Shown in pieces: positions 22,697 to 33,924 of a stretch of 64,000 nucleotides of DNA (positions are counted from its first letter, which is position 1; the number at the start of each line of letters is the position of its first letter). Origin of the DNA: Silene conica. Lineage: Eukaryota > Streptophyta > Magnoliopsida > Caryophyllales > Caryophyllaceae. A model generated the notes under the pieces. That model saw only the letters and a program-made list of their open reading frames with translations. It had not been told where the DNA came from and searched no databases. The DNA lies in contig CM055313.2 in NCBI GenBank assembly GCA_029255685.2, positions 47,820,079 to 47,884,078 on the forward strand. Reading direction: 5' to 3'. A program made the position numbers and the translations under genes.

Positions 22697-24558
22697 CTAA
22701 TTAGCCATCTCTTGGGTGTGAGTTGCTTGCATGTTCTTGACAAGCTTCAATAACTCACCCACTTGGGAATCACTAATATCTTGGTGAGGTGCATTGGTGA
22801 GGGGCAAGGGGAACCCATAATCATTCCTTGCACCCCCACCTTGAGAGTTGCCCTTCGGAACTTGATTGTTGAAGTTTTGGCCTTGATTGTTTGGTGGAAA
22901 GTTTTGGTTGAAATTTTGGTTGTAATTTGGGTTGTTGGGATTTTGTGGGTTGTGGTTGTAGTTGTTTTGATTTTGATTGGGGTTGTTTTGAAATGGTGGT
23001 GGATTGAAGCTTTGGTTTTGGTGTTGGTTGTAGTTTTGGTTGTTGTTGAAATTTGGATTGAAATTTTGTGGGTTTTGGTTGTTTTGGAAATTTGGATTAA
23101 TGTTTGGATCGTTGAAAATTTGTTGAAAGCCTTGATTGGCTTGATTAGATTGGTTGCCTTGGTAAAAATTGTTGTTGTTGAAATTGTTCCTCGGGTTGAA
23201 GTTTCCTCCCGTTGGTTGAAAACCGGGGGGGTTTTGCCCTTGAGGTTGTTGAATTTGATGAGGATTCAACACATTGGTGCTTTTGTAACTCATATAAGGA
23301 CTACCTCTAATCCCTTGGTGATAGTAGTTTGAGTTGGGGTTGAAAGTATTTTGGTTTCTAGGATTGTTGAATGCTTGAAAAGCATACAATTCTTCCTCAC
23401 TTCCACTTCCCTCAATTGAGTTGTTTGCACAAACTTCAAATGTGTGCCATTTCCTCCGCATAAATCACATGTGGCAACACTATTTACTTGGTACATCCCC
23501 GCGACATTGCTCTTGGTTTCTTTGCTAGTGGAGCCCTTTGTCAATTCTTCCAATTTCTTGGTTAACATGTCCAACTTGGCATTGGTTTCTTCGTTTGCCT
23601 TTGCATTGGAAAGGTGCTCACTAGGGTACTTGCTACTCTTCCTCAAGACATTCCCTCTAGTGCCATAATTTTCCTCCGAATCAACAATCTTCTTGATGAG
23701 TTCCGTTCCCTCCTCATGTGGCAAGTGGTCAAAGCTACCACCCGCCGATGCATTAACCATTTCTTTAGTCCAGGGGAGAAGAGTCTGAAAAAAGGTTTGG
23801 GTTGTGTACCAAGGTGGTATCCCGTGGTGTGGGCACTTAGCAAGAAAATCTTGGTATCTATCCCAAGCTTCTCCCAAAGATTCTCCCTCGTCTTGTTGAA
23901 ACTGAGTTATCTCATTTCGGAGCATCGCGGTCTTGGAGGATGGGTAGTACTTGGCAGGGAAAGCCGTTGCCAAGTCGTCCCATGTGGTGAATGTATTCGG
24001 AGCATGGACATTTAACCACCTATCCGCCTTGTCGGTTAAGGAATAGGGGAAAAGCATAAGCCTTAGTGTCTCCTCGGGCACTCCCGTTTTCTTTATCATT
24101 GCGACTTTACCCTTGAATTTTCTCAAGTGCCCATGAGCATCCTCGTGAGAAGCCCCGCTAAAGGCATTCTTCTCGATTGAACTCATTTGAGAAGGGTGTA
24201 TTTCGAAATTTTGAGGAACAAGGACCCCGAAGTTGATTGGATTGGTGGTGTCATTGTGATTGGGCCGGTTATGATCACGAAGAGCGGCCATTATATGAAT
24301 TGGATGGTTGTTTGGAAAGTGTGGTGATTGTGGTGGTGATTGATAAAAAGGATTGTCAAAACTTTCGGATGTTGGGCTAGGATTGCTTTGATTGGGACTT
24401 GGTGGTTCGGATGAAGAGGGGTTGTTTTGGCTAGTAGATGCTTTGGATGCAATTCTTACCCTTGCAATGGTCTTCCTCCTTAAGGCCCGAAAGAGCCTTT
24501 CCGGTTCGGAAGATGACAACAAAGAGTTAGAGTCACCCCTAGGCATAAAACTTAGCAA
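22697..24558 (-). pseudogene. G1 gag, broken in the zinc knuckle
   Basis: The minus strand from ATG 24558 encodes a retrotransposon gag core (INFGVLVPQNFEIHPSQ, then LMLFPYSLTDKADRWL, FPAKYYP, GESLGEAWDRYQDFLAKCPHHG). At 23448-23458, inside the CDLCGG..WHTFEVC knuckle, one base is missing in a GGAGGAAA run. The knuckle second half and the following Asn/Gln-rich stretch are therefore in the frame of 22697-23461. That frame ends at a TAG (22697) after residue 254 and then resumes as the PR-RT frame. A + strand Val-rich ORF across the Asn-rich part is only its shadow. Confidence 0.86.
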
Positions 24559-24708
24559 ACAAATTAGTCGTCCTAGTGCTTGTTAAACACTAGGGTGAGC
24601 AATAAAACAAGCACTCTACAATTAACTACCAAATCTTTGATCAAAACAAAACAAGCTCAACTAACTCTAGACTAAAACAAAAACTAAACTACACAACTTC
24701 TAAACACC

Positions 24709-24727
24709 GTCTCCGGCAACGGCGCCA
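24709..24727 (-). promoter_or_regulatory. G1 primer binding site, tRNA-Asp type
   Basis: On the minus strand TGGCGCCGTTGCCGGAGAC lies 3 nt inside the 5' LTR. Plant tRNA-Asp(GTC) ends CCCCGGCAACGGCGCCA, so pairing is nearly complete. The use of this primer is known for Athila-type elements. Confidence 0.85.
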
Positions 24728-24730
24728 TTT

Positions 24731-26438
24731 TGATGGTCGGCTTTTGTCGTCAATTCCGGCACCAAAAACAATTTATAAACTCCCAAATTAAGTAGTATAA
24801 TTTAGGGTCGAACCCAAAGGACGGTGGGGAAGTTGTATATTTAAGTTCTAATTCAAGCTCGAGTTAGGGTAATAGGTTTGTGATTGATTAACAACTACTA
24901 AAGATAAATTGAAGCAAATGTGTCAAGATGAAATCGATGAATAAAAGATACTAAGGTGTCGGGGGTACTAAGGTAGGTTGGTAACGAATCATGCAAGGGA
25001 ATCTAAGGTCTCCACTATGCTAGGCCTAGGTTTGTCTCGTCTATCGATTTGACTCACCTAAAGTCGATCCCTATCCTAGCTTTCGCTACAAACAAGGTCA
25101 ACCTAACATACATACATGTCCATGAAAGCCCTAGACTATCATCAAAGGCCAACAACAATAAGAATCATGTCCAACCGTCGTTGAGACATTTCATCAAACA
25201 TATAACATGCACAAATGAAAACCTAGAAAAGAAGAGAACCAAATCCTAACCCTAAACAAGATTCATAGCTATCAACAAACCAAAGCACACCCCTAACCCT
25301 AGTAGGGGAACTACTCACACATGGCTAACATAAATATGTAAACAAATGATGAGGAAATGCTAAACATGTTGGATTAAGTAAGAGTAAACAATTGAACAAG
25401 CAAAACTTAAAGGAAATGCAAAGACAAAGTAAAGATGAAGAAGATTATACCATTAACTAAGGAAAAGGAAGTAGCTTGGATGACAAGTTGAAAGATTCTT
25501 TCAAATCTCCCAAAATACAACCCAAAAAAAATCCTCTACAATTGCTTAAAAACAAAGCCAAGGAGAATCCTCAAGAGAGGTTAACTAAAAATGAAAGATT
25601 AAGTAAGGATCTAAGGAAGATTAAAATAAATTAGAGTGTTTTTGAGTCTAAGTGTTGAGTAATGGAACAGTAAAAACCCTAAAATAAGCTTAAGAATGCG
25701 TAGTCTTAAAATGATACATGTGCGGGTTTATATAGGGCTCGAAAATACGAAAAGGGCCTCTCAGCCGGTCGACCGGCCGCCGGTCTGGGACCGGCTGAGA
25801 GTCCAAATGAGGACTTTTGACTTTTTCTTCGTTTTTCTTCAATAGGCATGCATTCCCAGCCGACCGGCCAGCTGCCGGTCTGGCACCGGCTGGGAGGCCT
25901 ATTCTTCAATTCTGATTTCTTCTCTTCTTTTTGTTGGCTACAGGTACCCTCAGCCGGTGGACCGGCTGCCGGTTGTCCACCGGCTGGGACACCTTTTGTA
26001 GCAATCTGCCCAACTCTGCATAATTCTTCATTTTACGAAATTGGCTAAGTAAGGAAAGCCTCCCCTAGCCGGCTGACCGGCTGCCGGTTGGCCACCGGCT
26101 GCGGGCCTTGCTCCTTGAATCTGAAAATTTCTCCTTTTTTCGCCAAAAACACAAGTCTATGCATCCCAGCCGGCCTACCGGCCGCCGGTTGGGGACCGGC
26201 TGGCAGGGCCTGGGAATGCTCCTTGCAAACTCCTTCAAAATTCTTCATAAATCGCTCAAAATTCACCTCGATTTCTCTCGTTTCTTCGCCCCCGCCGTAA
26301 TACCTACAAAAAGTGGACAGAATAGGAATATACGAGGCAACGGACGTAAAAACACCTAAAGACACGCAAATCGAGGTCGAATCGTGACCGAAACCAAAGA
26401 AAATGTAAAGGAAATGATGACCAAAACGGAGCTCATCA
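24731..26438 (-). repeat. G1 5' LTR
   Basis: It is 1708 bp, paired with 2912-4620. The palindrome modules here (25760-26205) differ from the other LTR at a few positions, including CAGCCGGTGG against CAGCTGGTGG. It is followed by TSD CTAAC at 26439. Confidence 0.92.
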
Positions 26439-26443
26439 CTAAC

Positions 26444-27300
26444 TTAACTAATTCAACAACCAAGGAATAACTAACTTAACTAATCTAACTAGAAGGAATT
26501 ACTAACTTAACCAACTCGTATTATGCTACAACCTTAGCAACTAGCGGCCATAGGCACACCCAATCCGACTCGCAAAGACGGACCCGAACAAGGGCTGAAA
26601 CAGACACTTCCAGGCCGTAAAACATACCTAAAAGACGCGCCCAGACAGACCCCAAAACGGACTGAAACAGCCCCGCAACTGACCAGAAACGGACCTGCAA
26701 TATACGCCTAAACTGACCAGAAAAACAGTCCGTATCAGACCTGAAAACAGTCCCGAAAATGACTTGAATCTGGCCTGAAAATGACGCATAAATCTGACCC
26801 AAAGCAGACCAGAAATTGGACCTAAAACAGACCCAAAATAGCGCAGAAATCAGACCCGCAACTGACCAGAAAATGACGTGAATTCAGACCTGAAAATGGC
26901 TTGAAACTGGCCTAAAACAAATGCATAAAACGGACTGCAACAGACCCATAAAAACGTGCAGAACAGACAAGAACCTAGACCTAAACAGACCCAAAATAGG
27001 CGTGAAATCAGACCTGAACAGAGGTATAAAAACTCAGACTGCAACAGGCCCTTAAACAGACTTGAAACGGACCTGAAAATGACGTTGAACACAGACCCGA
27101 ACAGACCCAATATAGGCGTGAATTCAGAGCTCGAAACATACCGTAAAGTGACGTGAAATCAGACCTGAACATACCACATCAGACCCGAAAGGATGCACAA
27201 AACAGACGCGGGGAGGGGGAAGCGATACAGCAGCAACAGACCAGCATAACAAGTGAAGTAGTAAATAGTAGTGCATACAAATAGGTAGTGGTATTTAGAA
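26444..27300 (-). repeat. HF right half with degenerate short repeat
   Basis: This continues HF after the G1 insertion: TAACTAA-rich sequence to about 26520, then about 650 bp of degenerate repeats built on CAGACCTGAAA, GACCCAAAATAG and GACTGCAACAGACC on the + strand, with irregular period near 20-25 bp. Several ORFs can be drawn across it, but they only translate the repeat. The boundary with G2 copy D is between about 27230 and 27340 and cannot be fixed by eye. Confidence 0.55.
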
Positions 27301-27315
27301 GGAACACATGAGCAA

Positions 27316-29247
27316 TTGCATATCTTCACATTTCAGGGTGGCATGTTTGAGGTTGGTAGTGGGAATAAGGGTGGCATGTACCAAGTCAATGCAGTTTCTG
27401 ACCGGCCGTTTATTTGTGAGCGATGCGGAGAAGAGGGTCACGTTTCAAAGTTTTGTACTTCTTCTAATGAAACGTGCGCGGCTTTCCAACATTACCGCGG
27501 AAACAATTTTTATGACCCTAACAACAACAATGTCCACCCACACATGAGATGGACGAGTCAAAACGTCTTTAACCCTCAACATCAACAACAAAACCAAAAC
27601 CAAGCTTACGTCCCTCCGCACAAACAAAACTTCCAAAAACCACCTTTCGTCCCTCAACCACCTCCAAACCCACCACCCAATACGGATGCTCTAACCCAAA
27701 ATCTTATCGGGTTGGTCCAGAAGGAGTCATAGGCGCGAGAGGCGGGAATGAAAATGTTGAAGTCTCAGATTGCTCTAATTGCGAGCAAGAACGATACACG
27801 GGTCCCCGGTCAACTTCCGACCAAAACGGACAAGAAAAAGGAGACCCTTAACATCATTTCGTTGCGGAGCGGGGCTAAAGTTGGAGGCGAGAAAGCTGGT
27901 GGGAAAGGAAAGGAGAAAAGACAGGATCCGAGTAGCAGTAGTCCTGGTCGACTGACCACTGATGCCAGTCAGTCGACCACGGACGCAATTCCAGAGGCTT
28001 CTGGAAATTCTGAAGAGCAGGGGGACGGTCGACCGACCGAGGAACATGGTCGACCGACCAAGGAAGCTGAACAGGAGAGTCCGTTTAGACCTGAGATGCC
28101 TGATAATCTAAGGCAATTTCTTTTCCGGGGTGACAAGACCGCCAACTTCTTAAAGAGAGCCGCAAATGTTGAGAGCTCTACTCCTCCATATCCGGAGCGA
28201 CTTCTACCCACGAAGGAACAGGTATCCTTCGATAAATTAAAAGATGTTATTCGTTCACTCAATGTACAAGTACCATTTTTAGAATTAGTCCAACAGGTTC
28301 CTTCATACTTAAAGTTTATGAGACAACTTTTAACCCGAAAGCGGTCTCTAGATAAGGTAGAGTTTGTAGCACTTACCGAGGAGTCCTCGAGTTTCCTATC
28401 CCATGTCATTGCACCTCACAAACTATAGGACCCAGGGAGTTTTTCTGTACCCTGTAATATAGGGACCTTCCCAGTCAAGAAGGCCTTATGTGACATAGGG
28501 GCTAGCATTAGTGTTATGCTCTTAAGTGTGGCCTTAAAACAAGGAATGACCACCTTCGCGATGACTAGCATGACGCTGCAAATGGCCGACCGTACGTCTA
28601 TGGAACCCATAGGGGTGTTGGAAAACATCCCTGTGCGCATTGACAGATTCTTCTTCCCAGTTGACTTTGCAGTATTGGACATCCCTGAGGATGCCCATAT
28701 ACCTATTATCCTAGGAAAACCCTTCTTGCATACCGCGGGAGCTATCATTGACGTAAGGAGTGGGACCTTGACCTTCAAGGTTGGGAAACCCTCCATCATT
28801 TTTGGGCTGTCCTATAGGAAGAAGGACGCTATGACCCCTATTACATGCAATGCTATCACTTCTGAAAAGAAGTATGAGGTCATCACCACTTCCCCTATCT
28901 TAAAACCCACACCTATTCCTGTTTTTACACCTCCGCCCCAGATTGGGAGCAATATGGAGGATGTGCTTGTTTTGCCTATTGCAGGAAATGGTTTGGGGAA
29001 GCCCTTGGTCAAGGAGGTCGTTGTGCAGAGAGGAGGACTCGGGATCTTGAGCTGCAAAGAGGATGATGATCCGGATATAGTGGATGAAGAGGACAAGAGA
29101 AGAAGACGAGAGGAGAAAAAGAATGCTCCGTCACATATGCTTTGTGACGGAGAGGAAACGTGTTTGGCAATTAAAACAAACACGGTGGAGATTACGGCAT
29201 ATAGCCAAAAGTCGTGGTCCGAGATTTTCCGCATCTTTCGCGGATGA
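27316..29247 (+). pseudogene. G2 copy D gag C-terminus and protease
   Basis: One continuous 644-codon frame has two stops, TAG 27730-27732 and TAG 28426-28428. It carries zinc knuckle CERCGEEGHVSKFC, an Asn/Pro/Gln-rich stretch, a linker with GRPTEEHGRPTKE encoded by GGTCGACCGACC palindromes, and the segment LPTKEQVSFDKLKDVIRSLNVQVPFLELVQQVPSYLKFM. The protease core follows, with DIGAS (about 28492) and LDIPEDAHIPIILGKPFL. After the protease comes an acidic/basic tail and then SEIFRIFRG and TGA at 29245. The same stop closes copy C and almost the same place closes B, so the family polyprotein ends here. No RT, RNase H or integrase follows. Confidence 0.87.
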
Positions 29248-31187
29248 GTTTTTCAAGTTTTTATGTTTAAGATAATTTTCAGTTTTGTTGAGACTTTTTA
29301 GTTTTGTTTGCTTTGGTTTTTAGAACAATTTTTGATTTTGTTGCGTAGTCAAGACTTTTGGACTTGGTTTATGGATTTTCGCGCATGCTTTGGGCGCATG
29401 TATAATGTTTTTCAGGTTTGGGGAAGATTAACTTGATTAATACAAGTTAATTTCGAGAAGAAGAAAGCCACTGTACAGGAATTCCAGTCGACCGACCTCC
29501 ACCATCAGTCGGTCGACCAGACACCTGCAGACCAGAATGCACTGTAATCTACCATCTGGTCGGTCGACCAGAGAGAATGGTCGATCGACCAGTCCACCTG
29601 GTGCAGCCTGTTCGTGATTTCTTGGGAAGCGTGCAAACACAATAGGGGAGTTCTTCTCCATGTTCTATCCTTTATGCTTCCACTTCTCTTCCTCCGTTCA
29701 AACCTTAAAACTATTATCTAGCACCCAAAACATAATTAATCCCCGAAAAAGGTCTTTCTTCGTTTGACTTTTTCAGGTAATTGGAGTGACACTTCTGGCC
29801 ACCGAAACCTCCTAGCTTACGCTGGTTTGGGGAGGTTTCCATCGCGCTTAAAAAAATCCGGTGAGTTCCTTCCATGTTCCCTTGGTTTTTATCTTTTCGC
29901 ACTTTTCTTTATTTTTCATAAACCTTCACTTAGGCTAATGCACAATGGGGACATTGTGCGGTTTGGTGTGGGGAATGGTTTTGTGTCACATGCATTGTTC
30001 CATTGCATTTCTGTCACACGTTTATTGCATTTTGTCTTGCATTCATTCTTTTCTTTATTATTTCCTTGCATATACAAAAGAAAAATCCAAAAAAAACGAA
30101 AAAAAATCCAAAAATTTCAAAAAAATGCACGTTTATTTTAGCATATAGGTCGAGTCGGAACAAGAGTATTTCAATGATGACCTTTGCTATCTTACATGTT
30201 TATGTCTTTGCCATGCCTTGTCAACTTGTTTTAGTATAATAGTCATATGCATACCTACGAGTTTTTGTCAACTTGTGTTTCTTGAGAATTGACTTATACC
30301 TTGGCAATCTACTTTACATTCTGAGTTTTAGAGCTTTATTCCTGGTTTCATTCTTAAACCAGTTGTCTAGGATGTGAGTAGTACTCCCCTTGGAACATGT
30401 TACATCAATATGCATAAACATGAACATGAATTGTCATATACCTGTTTACTATCTTATTTTGTGAGTCTTGGTACATGCATTTGAGACCCCTTTACTCTTA
30501 TTTACCCATAAGCCCTACATAGCCAAAATTGCCTTTCTATCCCCCAAAACTACATCCTATACTTAGCCTACCCTTCCAAGCTAGTATTTGTGGTCATTGG
30601 AACTTTTTTGAGGCATTTTGGTTCGTATGTCTCCTTGAGCAAAAAGAGAAAGGAAAGAAAGAAAGAAAGAAAGAAAAAAGGAAAAAGAAAAAAAGAACAG
30701 AAAAATTCAGAAAAATAAAGAAAGAAAAACGGAAAAAAAATCAAAGAAACCTGCAAGTCAGTCGACCGACCGTCCCTATTGGTCGGTCGACCAACTGACA
30801 GAAACAGAAGTGCAATTTCGTTCTGAAAAATCCGTTTCTTTTACATTTTATCACTCCCGTACTTCATTCAAAATATTTGGGAGTCCTTTCTTTTATATAA
30901 TGTGAGAGTTCTTCCATAATATCAAAAGTCGTGAAACATGTTGGAACTCGATTTTACTAGCTTGGCTACTAACCTCACTTGTCCAAAAACATCTTAACCT
31001 CTTTTACCTTTCGCCTCACATATTCTTCATTACCTCAATTGCATGTATCCGAGTAACTTAATGAGTATGTTTATACATGGTTGTAGAATTGTTTTTCATG
31101 TTAGATTGCAGGCATGTTTTCATGGGTCGAAGTTAGGTGAGTGTCTTTACAAAATACTTCTTTCTATCTTCTACATACATTCACCCT
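29248..31187 (+). other. G2 copy D 3' untranslated region
   Basis: It contains GGTCGGTCGACC-type pairs at about 29487-29520, 29556-29592 and 30756-30790. A 9-bp hairpin is at 29804-29839 (GAAACCTCC/GGAGGTTTC with inner AGC/GCT), the GNRA hairpin at 29940-29959, an A-rich block near 30075-30130, and an uninterrupted purine run of about 57 nt at 30641-30697 that continues nearly pure to 30740. I find no convincing ORF. Confidence 0.65.
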
Positions 31188-31275
31188 ATACTTAGTGTAT
31201 GTAAATGATAAAAAGAAGTAATATTGTAAAGACGCTCACCTAACTTCGACCCATGAAAACATGCCTGCAATCTAA
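31110..31275. repeat. Tail-to-tail junction of G2 copies D and C
   Basis: Sequence to the left (GGCATGTTTTCATGGGTCGAAG..CTTCTTTCTATCTTCTACATACA) is repeated in reverse complement to the right, with a centre near 31190. The arms extend outward as the whole 3' regions of D and C, giving a large inverted repeat interrupted in the right arm by SL and copy B. Confidence 0.75.
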
Positions 31276-32499
31276 CATGAAAAAGAATTCTACAACCATG
31301 CATAAACATACTTATTAAGCGACTTGGATACATGCAATTAAGGTAATGAAGGATATGTGAGGTGGAAGGTAAAAGAGGTTAAGATGTTTTTGGATGCGTG
31401 GGGTTAGTAGCCAAGCTAGTAAAACCAAATTCCAACAACATGTTTCACGACTTTTGACATTACAAAAGTGCTCTTTTGTAGCACAAATCTCACATTATAT
31501 AAAAGAAAGGACTCCCAAATATTTTGAATGAAGCACGGGAGTGATAAAATGTAAAAGAAAGGAATTTTCAGAACGAATTTACACTACTGTTTATGTCAGT
31601 TGGTCAACCGACCAGTGAGGGCGGTCGGTCGACTGACTTGCAGGTTTCTTGTGATTTTTTCGTTTTTCTTTCTTTCTTTTTCTTTCTTTTTCTGTTCTTT
31701 TTCCTTTTTCTTTCTTTCTTTCCTTTCTCTTTCTTTTCTCTTTTTGCTCAAGGTGAAATACAAACCAAAATGCCTCAAAAAGTATTCCAATGACCACAAA
31801 TACTAGATTGGAAGGGTAGGCTAAGTATAGGATGTAGTTTTGGGGGATAAAAAGGCAATCTTGACTTTGTAGGGCTTATGGGTGAAAAAGAGGAAAGGGG
31901 TATCAAAATGCACGTACCAAGACTTCACAAAACGAGATAGTAAACAAGTTTATAGCAATTCATGTTCATATTTATGCATATTGATGTAACATGTCCCAAG
32001 GGGAGTAGTACTCACATCCTAGACAACTGGTTTAAGAATGAAACCAGGAATAAAGCTCTAAAACTCAGAATGTATAGTAGTTTGCCAAGGTATAAGTCAA
32101 GTCTCAAGAAAACAAGTTGACAAAAACTCGTAGGTATGCATATGACTCTTATACTAAAACAAGTTAACAAGGCAAGGCAAAGGCATAAACATGTATGATA
32201 GCAAAGATCATCATTGAAATACTCTCATTCCGACTCGACCTATATGCTAAAATAAACATGCGTTTTTTGGAAATTTTTGAATTTTTTCAATTTTTTTTGG
32301 ATTTTTCTTTTGTATATGCAAGGAAAATGAAGAAAAGAACGAATGCAAGACAAAAATGCAATAAACGTGTGATAAAAATGCAATGGAACAATGCATGTGA
32401 CACAAAACCATTCCCCAAACCAACCCGCACAATGTCCCCATTGTGCATTAGCCTAAGTAAATGCTTTATAAAAATAAAAGTTAAAAACGAAGGGAACAT
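31195..32499 (-). other. G2 copy C 3' untranslated region, first part
   Basis: It holds the polypyrimidine run at about 31660-31748 (purine on the sense strand), a palindrome pair at 31598-31637, the A-rich block (T-rich here) near 32255-32310 and the GNRA hairpin at 32427-32446. No ORF is supported. It ends at SL with target AACAT. Confidence 0.65.
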
Positions 32500-33462
32500 T
32501 GTAACATCCCATATTTTCGTGAATTATATTTTAATGGCTTTTAATTATTTTAAGTAATAAAATATATTTTTATAGTTTATTGAGAAGTATTTTAATAAAT
32601 TGTGAAATCCGTCTTAATAACCTTAAGTCCTTAAGACGAATACAACTCGTCAACTTAAATTCCTATCTTAAAACCCGTTCAAGTTACAAACCCGTTCACT
32701 TTCAAAGGTCCGTTTCACTTAAACGGAAAGGACAAATAAAACCCTACCATTTCCTTATGAATATCGACACATTCATCATTCTCAAATAAGAACATTGTAT
32801 CTTCATTTCTCATATTTCCTCCTTAAATCTCCATCTTCTTTTCCAATTTCCGTCATCATCCGTTCACCGAATCAAGGTAATAAATACATTTTCGGAATCC
32901 TTATGAAATTTGCAAGTCATCCGTCACTTCCGTTTCTCGTTTCTTTCAACTCGAAATTTGGGCTATTTTGGTATAATTCGAGTTTTAGCCTCTTAAATCC
33001 GTTTTTCATGTTGTAGGGAGAGGCTTAGAAGATCCTAAGGAGGTTTGTGGTGAGATAGAAGAGAAGATAGGAGCTTAATCGCATAAAAGGTGACGATAAT
33101 GAGAAACTCGGCCTTATTGTATACATTAGCACTTTTCTTGCTTGAATTGGTTTAAGCTTCTGATTTTTCATGTTGTAAATGTTAATGAGACTTAGTATCA
33201 TGCTAGGAATCCTTCTTAAAGACCCTCATATGCTTAGTTGTTGTTATATACACTTGTTGTTAAATTTCAAAAATTGTATGCTTGCGACGGATACAAATCA
33301 TAATCTTATTGAGGATTGTTTGTGGGTTTAATTGCGGGTAGTGAGTATGTTGGTGATTATGTTTGATGGGTAGAAAGTTGTTGTTGCAAATCTTGAAGTT
33401 TTGTATCGATTTAATGAAGTTTTGTTATTGCTGGAAATTGCGATTTCCGTGCTCAGGCTCTC

Positions 33463-33762
33463 TGAGCCGGTCGACCAACCGGCCGCCGGTCGACCGGCTG
33501 GGAGTGCGTGTAGGTGTTTTTGCGAAAGTTTGAAAATATAGGCTTTGGGTTGCCAGCCGGTAGGCCGACTGCCTGCCAACCGGCTGGTAGCCTCTTTTGG
33601 GATTTTTGCGTAGAATTGTATGCGGGATTTGGTTCCCCAGCCGGTAGGCCGGCTGCCTGCCAACCGGCTGGGAGCCCTTTATGGGTTGTTTGCGTATTAA
33701 AGAAAGAGGAAGGCTAGGATGGGTGTCCAGCCGGTAGGCCGGCTGCCTGCCAACCGGCTGGG
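33463..33762 (+). repeat. Four CAGCCGG palindrome modules in SL
   Basis: Modules lie at about 33463-33502, 33552-33588, 33638-33672 and 33728-33762. They have the same outer arms as the G1 modules (CAGCCGG/CCGGCTGG), with inner text GTAGGCCGGCTGCCTGCCAA in the last two. SL is otherwise unrelated to G1. Confidence 0.65.
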
Positions 33763-33924
33763 GACCCCTGATGCTTGTTTTTATTTTGAATTCGTAATTA
33801 GTCCGTAACTTTTAAACGGTTGATCGGTTTTAATTGGAATTCGTTCCGTGTACCTTTGATATGTGCTTGAGGTCCCCAGAGGATGGGCGACACTATATTG
33901 GGTTCGGGAATGGAGAGAGGATAG

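Larger units (their letters stand above)
2912..26438 (-). mobile_element. G1: Athila-like Ty3/gypsy element with nested copia
   Basis: It is bounded by two LTRs of about 1.7 kb and flanked by the 5-bp TSD CTAAC (2907-2911 and 26439-26443). Element order on the minus strand: 5' LTR (24731-26438), tRNA-Asp-type PBS, gag, PR, RT, RNase H, integrase, untranslated spacer with CCGG palindromes, an extra ORF in env position (6942-8669), a long 3' untranslated region, PPT and 3' LTR (2912-4620). Copia element CP (9507-18298) sits between integrase and the extra ORF. Without CP the element is about 14.7 kb. The two LTRs differ by about 18 substitutions in 1.7 kb. All ORFs carry at least one lesion, so it is non-autonomous now. 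Confidence 0.92.
27316..31187 (+). mobile_element. G2 copy D: partial gag-PR element, plus orientation
   Basis: It begins inside gag, just before the zinc knuckle (about 27334), and runs through the protease, the conserved stop, and about 1.9 kb of 3' untranslated region to about 31187. There it meets copy C tail to tail. The 5' LTR, PBS, gag N-terminus and 3' LTR are missing. No TSD can be assigned. Confidence 0.8.

Noticed and set aside
22763..23332. Plus-strand ORF rich in Val, Leu and Ile that looks like a membrane protein
   Set aside because: It is the antisense shadow of the Asn/Gln-rich part of G1 gag, which has family support on the minus strand.
24709..24727. tRNA gene fragments at PBS sites
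   Set aside because: Only 12-19 nt complementary to tRNA 3' ends are present, next to LTRs, as expected for primer sites.
26521..27156. ORFs across the CAGACCTGAAA tract
   Set aside because: The repeat has no stops in some frames by composition. There is no start context, domain or conservation.
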